Shown here: positions 13,942 through 20,096 of the stretch, one piece after another
Layout: each line of letters starts with the position of its first letter
Numbering within the stretch: position 1 is the first letter of the stretch
Assembly: GCA_947382415.1 (NCBI GenBank)
Contig: CANCYO010000054.1
Span: 1-20,096 of the forward strand
From: an uncultured Lachnospiraceae bacterium
GTDB taxonomy: Bacteria; Bacillota; Clostridia; Lachnospirales; Lachnospiraceae
Direction of reading: 5' to 3'
Length of the DNA: 20,096 nt
The notes under the pieces: generated by a model
The model's database searches: none
Seen by the model: only the letters and a program-made list of their open reading frames with translations
Told to the model about the DNA's origin: nothing
Translations under genes and position numbers: made by a program

Positions 13942-14562
13942 ATGTATAAGAAAGCGATAAGCGTGCTGTTGGTGTTGAATCTGATTCTGCTGTTTGGTAC
14001 GCTCAGTGTAAAAGGCATCTCACAGAACAGACAGGCTTCCATGCCTGCAAGTGAGTTAAAGATGGATGAGAGAGTGCTGGCCACAAGGGAGGCCGGCAGG
14101 ATGGGAATCATGGATACCGCGGTCTCCGGACAGCGGGTGGTGGACGTGCAGTTTTTGGAACGCGAAAACAGCCACAGTCTGACGGAGGAAGATTTGGACA
14201 TCCTGATGCGCATTGTGGAGGCGGAGGCCGGCAATCAGGATGTGGAAGGGAGGCTGTTGGTGGCTAATGTGGTTTTGAACCGGGTGGCCAGTGAACAGTT
14301 TCCCGACAGTGTGAAAGACGTGGTGTTTCAGAAGGAAAAGGGGGTAAATCAGTTCTCGCCGGTGGCCAGCGGTTCTATCTGGACGGTGGAGATCAGCGAG
14401 GAGACTGACGAGGCGGTGGGACGTGCCCTGAACGGAGAGGATATCTCGGACGGGGCGCTCTATTTTGTTGCAAGGCAGTATGCGGACGGCAATAAGCTGA
14501 ACTGGTTTGACAGGTGCCTCACTTATCTGTTCGAACACGGGGGGCATGAATTCTTTCGATAG
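13942..14562 (+). CDS. SleB-type cell wall hydrolase
   Basis: A 206-residue exported protein. The N-terminus has a basic start and hydrophobic stretch (about 5-22), acting as signal peptide or anchor. A spacer follows, then a Hydrolase_2 (SleB C-terminal) domain at about 80-200. LTEEDLDILMRIVEAEAGNQDVEGR carries the catalytic Glu position (E95 by analogy with the AEARGE motif), followed by VANVVLNRV, VVFQ, NQFSPVASGSI and ALYFV. SleB-domain enzymes are lytic transglycosylases acting on cortex or vegetative peptidoglycan. Lacking the N-terminal SleB peptidoglycan-binding region, this one is probably a vegetative or sporulation-associated paralogue. The ribosome binding site is CGGAGG just upstream. 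It is divergent from the AP2 gene and convergent with the lipoprotein gene, 34 bp away. Confidence 0.85.
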   Translation: MYKKAISVLLVLNLILLFGTLSVKGISQNRQASMPASELKMDERVLATREAGRMGIMDTAVSGQRVVDVQFLERENSHSLTEEDLDILMRIVEAEAGNQDVEGRLLVANVVLNRVASEQFPDSVKDVVFQKEKGVNQFSPVASGSIWTVEISEETDEAVGRALNGEDISDGALYFVARQYADGNKLNWFDRCLTYLFEHGGHEFFR

Positions 14563-14596
14563 GTGTTTTCTCTTACAGGCAGCAGGGAAACGCTGT

Positions 14597-15049
14597 TCAT
14601 TCCACCACAATCGTGGAGGAGTCTCCTTTGACTGCCTGTCTGATGGCGGCAGCGGACAGCTTTTTGAAGTTAGCTCCGGAACTGCTTGCGCCGCTGATAG
14701 CGTCTATGGCTTCCGGATCCTGTGTTTCCAGCAGCTGCGCCACATAATTTCTCGTATACTCGTTGGGATAGGTTCCGTTTATCGTGAGCATGTTTTCCAT
14801 ATAGGCATTATCCCAGGATTTGATATAACCGCTGGAATTTTTGGAGTTATATTCTGCATAGATGATTGTTCCGTCTTTGACCAAAATGCAGAGGTATTCT
14901 TTCCAGCCGTGTGAGTATTCGCTCATCTCAGCCGTGTAGAAACCGTCTTTCATTTTAGAGCCGCACCCGCATATGGAAAGTGCAGAGCAGAGCAGCAATA
15001 AAAACAGCATTTTCTTAACAGGATAATGCCTTTTAACAGATTGGTTCAT
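14597..15049 (-). CDS. FMN-binding-domain lipoprotein
   Basis: A 150-residue protein with a lipoprotein signal: basic start, LFLLLLCSALSI, then C27-G-C29 as candidate lipidated cysteines; the box is not a perfect match. The rest resembles a small FMN_bind domain: DGFYTAEMSEYSHGWKEYL, a strand pair VKDGTIIYAEYN, and the motif DAISGAS at 116-122 followed by an Ala-rich helix. In this family ApbE links FMN to the last Thr of Dxx(S/T)GAT; here that residue is Ser (S122). It is expected on the outer face of the membrane. GAGGAG six bases upstream supports the start. The stop of the preceding chemoreceptor gene is only 16 bp away, so the two form one operon. Confidence 0.82.
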   Translation of the reverse strand: MNQSVKRHYPVKKMLFLLLLCSALSICGCGSKMKDGFYTAEMSEYSHGWKEYLCILVKDGTIIYAEYNSKNSSGYIKSWDNAYMENMLTINGTYPNEYTRNYVAQLLETQDPEAIDAISGASSSGANFKKLSAAAIRQAVKGDSSTIVVE

Positions 15050-15065
15050 GATATTCTCCTCTCTC

Positions 15066-17030
15066 TCAATAGTTATCGCGGATTTTCACCTGTGCCACAT
15101 AGTCTTTCAGGCTTTCGGACTGTTCCAGAGAAGCAGCCGCCATCTTATCGGTCTCGCCCGCAAGGCCGCTGTTTTCGTCAGCGATATCCTTCAGGGAATG
15201 CAATTGTCTGTTTACGCAGTCCACAGCGGCAGTCTGTTCTGATACCGTATCGGAGAGCCGGGTAGAGATATGCTGATACTGCTCCATAACCTTCTGGATT
15301 TCCTGGAAAGCCGCAGCGGTATGATTGGCTGTCTCCAGACCGGTGCGGATAATGCCGGCAGAACGGTTGATGATGTCCCCCGTCTGCTTTAAAGCGTCCG
15401 TTGTCTGATTGGACAGATGTCCGATCTCGCCGGCCACAACAGCGAAGCCGCGGCCGCTTTCTCCGGCTCTGGCGGCCTCGATGGAAGCGTTCAGGGACAG
15501 GAGGTTGGTCTGGCTGGAAATATCTTCGATCAACAGGCTGATCTGAGAGATTTCCTGAACGGCGGAGTCAATCTGGGACATGGTCTCCAGCATGCTCTGC
15601 ATGTAGCTGTCGCCTTGGGCCGTCTTCTCTCCGGCGTTTTCAGAGCACTGTTTAATTCTCAGGGCATTGTCTTTATTTTTCTCGATGGATACGGTGATAT
15701 TTTTCATGCTTTCTTCCAGCTGTTCCAGCAGGAGAGCCTGATTTCTGGAACCGTCAAAAAGCTGTCTGGCATAATCGGATACTTCCATGGAGGTATGATT
15801 GGCTTCAGCGGAGGCCTGATTCATCTTATTCATGGTACGGTTCAGCGAATCTGCGATATTACATAAGGAATCCCGGACAGACGAAAAATCGCCGTTAAAG
15901 CTGTCGGGGATATCGATTGTATAATCGCCGGCGGAGAGGGCTCCCAGACTGGTCTGAACGTCCTGTATATATCCGTTTAAGCTGGCGATGGTTCTGGCAA
16001 GGGCTTCCGTCAGAATCTGTGTCTCGTCATCGGTGCCGGCGGATGTCACCTCCGTTGTCAGATCGCCGTATGCCAGCGCCTGCAGACGTCTGGTGGCGGA
16101 GAGGAGAGAGACGGATATCCTGTCGGCCACAGGAACGATGGCGGCGGCTGCGGCAAACAGTAATGCCGCCGACAACAGGATGGAAATTGTCAGAGTCAGC
16201 AGGACAGAATCCATAAATTCCACCTGAGGCGCATTGATCAGTAAAGCCCAGTTAGTGCCGGGGATGGGCGCATAGCCCACATACTGGCTCTTGTGGTCCA
16301 GCCGGATGACGGCGGAGCCTGTCTGAAAGGCCAGAATTTTGTCATAGACAGCTCTGTTTTTGGATGAGGGATAAAGTTCATATATATTATTCCGCTCCTG
16401 CATACTCTGCGGATTCCGGTCGCCGATGATAACGCCGTCCCGATTCAGGATGCGGGCACTGCCGGTTTTTCCCAGAACCAGCATACTCAGCACATCGTTC
16501 AGTAGGTCATATTTATAGCTGCCGACTAAATATCCGGTCACTTCCCCGCTTTGTTTCAGCGGGGAACCGATGCAGAGTTGTGCTACGCCATTGTCAAAAC
16601 AGGGTTCACCAATGACGATATAGCCGGTTTCCACCAGATCGTTCAAAAGGGCAGTGTCTGCAATGGAAGCGGGGGCGGATTCGTCGCCGTAAAGCTTTGC
16701 GCCCTGTGCGTCATAGGCGGACAGCCAGACGAATTCTATCTGCTGCTTAACGGCATCCAGGCGCGCCTGCTTATCAGAGAGACTGCCGGTGGTGTCTGCC
16801 AGAATTTCTTCCGCAGACAGATTATACATACGTTCCGTCAGAAGATGCAGATTGGAGCTTATATTCTGCGAGGCGATCCTTGCGGTGACCTGCATGTTTT
16901 CCAATAATATGGAATTGGTGGAGCGAATACTGCCGATGGACAGGATAGTCGTGATTAACAGGGCGACAAAAATAGCTGTGGTCATCACATAAAAAATGAT
17001 CTTCTGTTTTAGATTATGGGGCTTTTTCAT
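15066..17030 (-). CDS. Methyl-accepting chemotaxis protein with extracellular Cache-type sensor
   Basis: A 654-residue transmembrane chemoreceptor. TM1 lies at about 11-33 and TM2 at 274-299, enclosing a 240-residue extracytoplasmic domain of double-Cache type; KTGSARILNRDGVIIGDR (188-205) is the membrane-distal/proximal Cache signature. HAMP-like segments follow at about 300-352 and 353-402, then the signalling coiled coil to about 645. The CheA/CheW-binding hairpin tip is LLSLNASIEAARAGESGRGF (510-529). No C-terminal CheR-tethering pentapeptide is seen. The ligand is unknown; Cache domains often bind amino acids or organic acids. AGGAG upstream supports the start. It is first in an operon with the FMN-binding lipoprotein. 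Confidence 0.94.
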   Translation of the reverse strand: MKKPHNLKQKIIFYVMTTAIFVALLITTILSIGSIRSTNSILLENMQVTARIASQNISSNLHLLTERMYNLSAEEILADTTGSLSDKQARLDAVKQQIEFVWLSAYDAQGAKLYGDESAPASIADTALLNDLVETGYIVIGEPCFDNGVAQLCIGSPLKQSGEVTGYLVGSYKYDLLNDVLSMLVLGKTGSARILNRDGVIIGDRNPQSMQERNNIYELYPSSKNRAVYDKILAFQTGSAVIRLDHKSQYVGYAPIPGTNWALLINAPQVEFMDSVLLTLTISILLSAALLFAAAAAIVPVADRISVSLLSATRRLQALAYGDLTTEVTSAGTDDETQILTEALARTIASLNGYIQDVQTSLGALSAGDYTIDIPDSFNGDFSSVRDSLCNIADSLNRTMNKMNQASAEANHTSMEVSDYARQLFDGSRNQALLLEQLEESMKNITVSIEKNKDNALRIKQCSENAGEKTAQGDSYMQSMLETMSQIDSAVQEISQISLLIEDISSQTNLLSLNASIEAARAGESGRGFAVVAGEIGHLSNQTTDALKQTGDIINRSAGIIRTGLETANHTAAAFQEIQKVMEQYQHISTRLSDTVSEQTAAVDCVNRQLHSLKDIADENSGLAGETDKMAAASLEQSESLKDYVAQVKIRDNY

Positions 17031-17105
17031 GGCAAAATTCTCCTTGGGTATTGTCTGTTATGGGCTAAGCAAGCCTTTTTAAAATCCCATAGAACAGTAT
17101 TGAAT

Positions 17106-17134
17106 ATTTTAACATATTCAGAGAAGATTTTCCA
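17106..17134 (-). promoter_or_regulatory. Promoter of the chemoreceptor-lipoprotein operon
   Basis: On the minus strand TGGAAA (17129-17134), 17 bp and TAAAAT (17106-17111) form a sigma-A-like promoter with a TG extension, about 75 bp before the chemoreceptor start. I looked for a sigma-28 (GCCGATAA-type) flagellar promoter in the same 216-bp gap and saw none. Confidence 0.5.
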
Positions 17135-17154
17135 TAGAATTTGCTATTGTGGAA

Positions 17155-17183
17155 TTTACGCCGGAAGGATTTTGGGGTATCAT
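17155..17183 (+). promoter_or_regulatory. Possible promoter of the SCP2-domain gene
   Basis: TTTACG (17155-17160) and TATCAT (17178-17183) are 17 bp apart, 63 bp before the gene. Each box is one or two bases off consensus. It overlaps the upstream part of the divergent chemoreceptor control region. Confidence 0.4.
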
Positions 17184-17246
17184 AGAAAAGGGATATGGAG
17201 GGGCCTGATTGCCATATCCTAAATAATATATGACAGGAGGACGGAT

Positions 17247-17570
17247 ATGACATACGAAGAATTGGTGAAACAGGTGAGCGCACTGGCCCAAAAGGCGGAT
17301 GTGGGCAAGATTCCGGGACATGTGGCATTTCAGTTTAATATTGAGGGAGAGGCGGCCGGCGCTTTCTATCTGGAGATTGCGGATGGAAAGGTGAATATCC
17401 AGCCCTATGAGTATTACGACAGAGATGTGCTGGTGACCTGTACGGCGGATACGCTTCTGAAGATTGTGAGCGGAAAGCTCGATCCGATCTGGGCGTTTAC
17501 TACCAAGAAGATCAGGGTCGAGGGCGACTTGGGCAAGGCGGTGCTGCTTAAGGAGATTGTGGGTAAGTAG
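17247..17570 (+). CDS. Stand-alone SCP2 sterol-carrier-like domain protein
   Basis: A 107-residue soluble protein that is essentially one SCP2 domain. It has an N-terminal helix (TYEELVKQVSALAQKA), a strand run VAFQFNIEGEAAGAFYLEI then GKVNIQPYEYYDRDVLVTC, the helix ADTLLKIVSGKLDPIWAFTTKKIRVEGD and a final helix. The segment KLDPIWAFTTKKIRVEGDL is the most diagnostic. SCP2 folds hold a hydrophobic ligand; bacteria lack sterols, so a fatty acid, acyl-CoA or other lipid is likely, but no substrate can be named. The ribosome binding site is ACAGGAGGACGG at 17233-17244. It is flanked by unrelated genes: the divergent chemoreceptor and thrC, which has its own promoter. Confidence 0.85.
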   Translation: MTYEELVKQVSALAQKADVGKIPGHVAFQFNIEGEAAGAFYLEIADGKVNIQPYEYYDRDVLVTCTADTLLKIVSGKLDPIWAFTTKKIRVEGDLGKAVLLKEIVGK

Positions 17571-17649
17571 AAGAGACAGAAGAACTGCTCAGCTTAAGGA
17601 GGCGAGTGCTGATTAACGGATGTCAGAGCGGTTAATGCCGAAACCTGTC

Positions 17650-17678
17650 TTGCGTCCGCCGCAAAAGTATGCTATACT
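17650..17678 (+). promoter_or_regulatory. Promoter of thrC
   Basis: TTGCGT (17650-17655), a 17-bp spacer and TATACT (17673-17678), with TG two bases before the -10, form a strong extended -10 sigma-A promoter. Transcription would begin near 17685, about 55 bp ahead of the chosen thrC start. Confidence 0.75.
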
Positions 17679-17681
17679 GGC

Positions 17682-17716
17682 AACGATTGAAATGCCGGGA
17701 ACGATTGAGATGTCGG
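17682..17716 (+). repeat. Imperfect 18-bp tandem repeat in the thrC leader
   Basis: AACGATTGAAATGCCGG at 17682-17698 recurs as AACGATTGAGATGTCGG at 17700-17716, with two mismatches. It covers the predicted transcription start and the 5' untranslated region of thrC. It may be a past duplication or a regulatory tandem site. Confidence 0.7.
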
Positions 17717-17739
17717 AGACGGCGGAAGGAAGGAAAAGG

Positions 17740-19236
17740 ATGGACGTATTTTACAGCAGCACAAGAAGGAAAGACAACGCGGCTGTGGGCGTGACGGCTT
17801 CGCAGGCTATTTTAAAAGGACTTTCAGACGACGGGGGATTGTTTGTGCCGGATCATATTCCCGCTTTGGACAAGAGCCTGAAGGAGCTGTCCGGGATGGA
17901 TTACAGACAGATCGCCTATGAGGTGATGAAGCTTTATCTCACCGATTTTACGGAGGAGGAGCTTAAGGGCTGTATTGACAGGGCGTATGACGAGAAGTTT
18001 GACACGGAGGTCATCGCGCCGCTGACAGAGGCTCAGGGTGCGTATTATCTGGAGCTGTTTCACGGGCCTACTATCGCCTTCAAAGATATGGCGCTGTCCA
18101 TCCTGCCTCATCTGATGATCACATCGGCCAAAAAGAATCAGGTTCAGAGTGAGATCGTCATTCTCACCGCTACCTCGGGGGACACGGGAAAGGCTGCGCT
18201 GGCAGGTTTTGCAGGCGTTGCGGGCACCCGCATCATCGTATTTTATCCCAAGGACGGGGTGAGCCCCATCCAGGAGAAACAGATGGTGACCCAGAAGGGC
18301 GACAACACGCTGGTGGTGGGCATCCACGGCAATTTTGACGACGCCCAGACAGGCGTGAAGAAGATTTTCTCGGATAAAGAACTGGCAAAAGAGATGGAGC
18401 AGAAGGGCTTCCGGTTTTCCTCCGCAAATTCCATCAACATCGGCAGGCTGGTGCCTCAGATCTGTTATTATGTCTATGCCTATGCGAAGCTTCTGGGCGA
18501 GGGAAAACTGGCTGAGGGAGAGATCATAAATGTGGTGGTTCCCACCGGTAATTTCGGCAATATCCTTGCGGCGTTTTATGCGAAAAACATGGGCCTGCCC
18601 ATAGGGAAACTGATCTGCGCCTCCAATGACAATAAAGTATTGTATGACTTTTTTAATACGGGAGTCTATGATAAAAACAGAGAATTTGTGCTCACCTCAT
18701 CCCCGTCCATGGATATTCTGATCTCCAGCAATCTGGAGAGACTGATCTACCGCATCGCAGGGAACGACGCGGATCAAAACAGGACGTTTATGGAAGCTCT
18801 GAGCGGACAGGGAAAATATGAGATCACTGACGAAATGCGGACGCAGTTATCCGACTTTTACGGCAATTTTGCCGATGAGGCTGAGACTGCCGCAGAGATC
18901 CGCCGTCTATATGAGAATTGCGGTTATGTGCTGGACACACACACAGCGGTGGCTTCCGCCGTCTGTCAGAAATATGTGAAGGAGACCGGAGACACCACAA
19001 AGGCGGTGATCGCATCCACCGCCAGTCCCTTCAAGTTTACAAGGAGCGTCATGAACGCCATCGACGCAAAGTATGAGTCCATGGGTGATTTTGAGCTGGT
19101 TGACGAGCTTTCCAGACTTTCCAACGTGAAGGTTCCGGGAGCGATAGAGGAGATCCGCACTGCCCCTGTGTTGCACGACAGACAGTGTGATGTGGATGAG
19201 ATGCAAAAGGTTGTGAGGGAGTTCCTCGGAATCTAG
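17740..19236 (+). CDS. thrC: Threonine synthase (long form)
   Basis: PLP enzyme that converts O-phosphohomoserine to threonine. The 498-residue length and the N-terminal MDVFYSSTRRK..VTASQAILKGLSDDGGLFVP match the E. coli/yeast-type long form. Visible active-site parts are K115 in FHGPTIAFKDMAL (Schiff base), TSGDTGKAA (about 145-153), SANSINIGRLVPQ (228-240) and the phosphate loop PTGNFGN (268-274). The start at 17740 is preferred because GGAAGGAAGGAAAAGG precedes it and the promoter at 17650-17678 would begin transcription downstream of the alternative ATG at 17620. A clear terminator follows, so thrC is monocistronic; thrB and hom are not adjacent. Confidence 0.96.
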   Translation: MDVFYSSTRRKDNAAVGVTASQAILKGLSDDGGLFVPDHIPALDKSLKELSGMDYRQIAYEVMKLYLTDFTEEELKGCIDRAYDEKFDTEVIAPLTEAQGAYYLELFHGPTIAFKDMALSILPHLMITSAKKNQVQSEIVILTATSGDTGKAALAGFAGVAGTRIIVFYPKDGVSPIQEKQMVTQKGDNTLVVGIHGNFDDAQTGVKKIFSDKELAKEMEQKGFRFSSANSINIGRLVPQICYYVYAYAKLLGEGKLAEGEIINVVVPTGNFGNILAAFYAKNMGLPIGKLICASNDNKVLYDFFNTGVYDKNREFVLTSSPSMDILISSNLERLIYRIAGNDADQNRTFMEALSGQGKYEITDEMRTQLSDFYGNFADEAETAAEIRRLYENCGYVLDTHTAVASAVCQKYVKETGDTTKAVIASTASPFKFTRSVMNAIDAKYESMGDFELVDELSRLSNVKVPGAIEEIRTAPVLHDRQCDVDEMQKVVREFLGI

Positions 19237-19243
19237 ACAGGCG

Positions 19244-19280
19244 AGAGCTCTGAATCTTCGGATTTCAGGGCTCTTTTGTT
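19244..19280 (+). terminator. Rho-independent terminator of thrC
   Basis: AGAGCTCTGAATC, a TTCG tetraloop and GATTTCAGGGCTCT form a 13-pair stem with one G-U pair and one bulge, followed by TTTTGTTT. It begins seven bases after the thrC stop codon. Confidence 0.9.
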
Positions 19281-19340
19281 TCGGGGGATTTTATTGTTGT
19301 AACCAAATATTGACGATATCATACAGGAGGCGATATTATC

Positions 19341-20009
19341 ATGACAAATCAGGAAATACTGTCCCATGTGGATCACACACAGTTAAAGGCATACGCCACA
19401 TGGGAAGATATCACAAAGCTATGCGACGAGGCAGTCCGGTACGGCACGGCCAGCGTGTGTGTGCCGCCCTGCTATATCAGGCGGATCCACGACACCTACG
19501 GTGAAAGCCTGAATATCTGTACCGTGGTGGGATTCCCGTTAGGCTACAGCGTCACGGCGGCCAAGGCGGCGGAGGTGGAGCAGGCTCTCGCGGACGGCTG
19601 CTCGGAGATCGATATGGTGGTCAATATCAGCGATGTAAAAAACGGGCACTATGATAAAGTAGAAGAGGAGATACGCACTCTGAAAAAAATATGCGGAGAG
19701 CATATCCTGAAAGTGATCATAGAGACCTGCTATCTGACTGAGGAAGAGAAGATTGCCATGTGCAAAGCCGTGACCGGCGCAGGAGCAGATTATATCAAAA
19801 CCTCCACAGGATTTGGCACAGGCGGAGCCACCAGAGAGGATGTGGAACTGTTTGCGGCTCACATCGGTCCGAGCGTCAAAATCAAAGCGGCCGGCGGCGT
19901 GGCCTCGAAAGAAGATCTGGAAATGTTTCTGGGACTCGGCTGCGACAGAGTGGGGACTTCCAGAGCAGTGGCGCTCCTTGCCGGAGAGAAGAACGAAGAA
20001 GGCTATTGA
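19341..20009 (+). CDS. deoC: Deoxyribose-phosphate aldolase
   Basis: Class I aldolase splitting 2-deoxyribose-5-phosphate into glyceraldehyde-3-phosphate and acetaldehyde, feeding nucleoside sugars into glycolysis. The 222 residues form the expected (beta/alpha)8 barrel. HVDHTQLKAYAT (9-20) is at the start, VVGFPLGYS at 62-70, EIDMVVNI (89-96, D91 catalytic), the Schiff-base Lys K153 in DYIKTSTGFGTGGAT, and K182 in VKIKAAGGV with the phosphate-binding GTSRA near 205-209. The ribosome binding site is CAGGAGG, ten bases before the ATG. It follows the thrC terminator, so it is transcribed separately; other deo genes would be looked for downstream of the window. Confidence 0.96.
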   Translation: MTNQEILSHVDHTQLKAYATWEDITKLCDEAVRYGTASVCVPPCYIRRIHDTYGESLNICTVVGFPLGYSVTAAKAAEVEQALADGCSEIDMVVNISDVKNGHYDKVEEEIRTLKKICGEHILKVIIETCYLTEEEKIAMCKAVTGAGADYIKTSTGFGTGGATREDVELFAAHIGPSVKIKAAGGVASKEDLEMFLGLGCDRVGTSRAVALLAGEKNEEGY

Positions 20010-20096
20010 CTGACAGTGAGAGAGTGATGACAGGAGACGGGGGCAATACGAGACTAACTATTAAAGAAAGTCAAGTATAAAAACAAAATTAGAAAA
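20010..20096. other. 3' end of window after deoC, no gene recognised
   Basis: Eighty-seven bases with an A-rich end. A 17-codon ATG frame at 20028-20081 has no convincing ribosome binding site or family resemblance. No terminator hairpin is visible before the window ends. Confidence 0.5.

Noticed and set aside
13872..14234. N-terminal 121 residues of the long minus-strand frame of the AP2 gene
   Set aside because: They are antisense to the SleB-type hydrolase gene, have low-complexity shadow composition, and no ribosome binding site or promoter supports them.
17060..17092. GGCT/AGCC hairpin with T-run and nested TATGGG/CCCATA repeat ahead of the chemoreceptor, considered as an attenuator
   Set aside because: The four-pair stem is weak, its T-run is on the strand opposite to the chemoreceptor message, and the two pairings exclude one another without a known ligand site.
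17596..17635. AAGGAGG followed by a nine-codon GTG frame, possible leader peptide for thrC
   Set aside because: Spacing is only three bases, the peptide lacks Thr or Ile runs, and it lies upstream of the mapped-by-eye thrC promoter, so it would not be in that message.
17620..17739. N-terminal extension of threonine synthase from ATG 17620
   Set aside because: No correctly spaced ribosome binding site; the strong promoter at 17650-17678 would start transcription after it; homology to threonine synthase begins at MDVFYSS (17740).
19294..19322. TTGTTG-17-TATCAT as deoC promoter
   Set aside because: The start of transcription would fall inside the deoC Shine-Dalgarno sequence, removing part of it; the spacing match may be chance.
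20028..20081. 17-codon frame after deoC
   Set aside because: Very short, no clear ribosome binding site, and no resemblance to a known small protein.

Overview
The window is chromosomal core sequence from an anaerobic, low-to-mid GC Firmicute, most likely a Lachnospiraceae-type Clostridium. This rests on the clostridial rnfCDGEAB order, the cmk-ispH-S1 cluster, strong GGAGG ribosome binding sites, sigma-A promoters with extended -10 boxes, a SleB-type hydrolase and a clostridial-style GH25 protein. No RNA gene, insertion sequence, prophage or CRISPR array was seen.

Layout. (1) 3-5298, plus strand: the 3' end of an RpiR-type sugar-responsive regulator, an HI0933-type flavoprotein, then cmk-ispH-S1 from its own promoter, and cheR. 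A long two-way hairpin terminator closes this block. (2) 5419-6525, minus strand: a YprB-like DEDD exonuclease. (3) 6686-13030, plus strand: the six-gene Rnf operon (rnfCDGEAB), encoding a membrane ferredoxin:NAD+ oxidoreductase that pumps Na+ or H+, followed 14 bp later by a membrane-anchored GH25-fold protein. (4) 13008-13871, minus strand: an AP2/HNH-like DNA-binding protein, divergent from a SleB-type cell-wall hydrolase at 13942-14562. (5) 14597-17030, minus strand: a two-gene unit of chemoreceptor and FMN-binding lipoprotein. (6) 17247-20009, plus strand: a stand-alone SCP2-domain protein, thrC with a clear promoter and terminator, and deoC.

How the parts connect. Rnf couples reduced ferredoxin oxidation to NAD+ reduction and an ion gradient. 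RnfD and RnfG carry the motifs to which ApbE attaches FMN, and a third protein, the lipoprotein at 14597-15049, carries a Ser version of that motif next to a chemoreceptor, so flavin chemistry appears in two nearby loci. No apbE gene is present here.

Most unusual points: a Cys-bearing acidic tail on RnfE; a GH25 domain in the Rnf operon whose catalytic Glu is Gly; an AP2-HNH-AP2 protein that appears to have lost the HNH catalytic His and may be translated from a leaderless message; an ispH/S1 overlap of 20 bp that places a +1 slip-prone TTTTGA at the junction of two genes often fused in clostridia; a near-consensus promoter with an inverted repeat inside ispH; and the chemoreceptor/FMN-lipoprotein pair. 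None is proven to be a new system; the last pair and the AP2 protein are the best candidates for undescribed biology.
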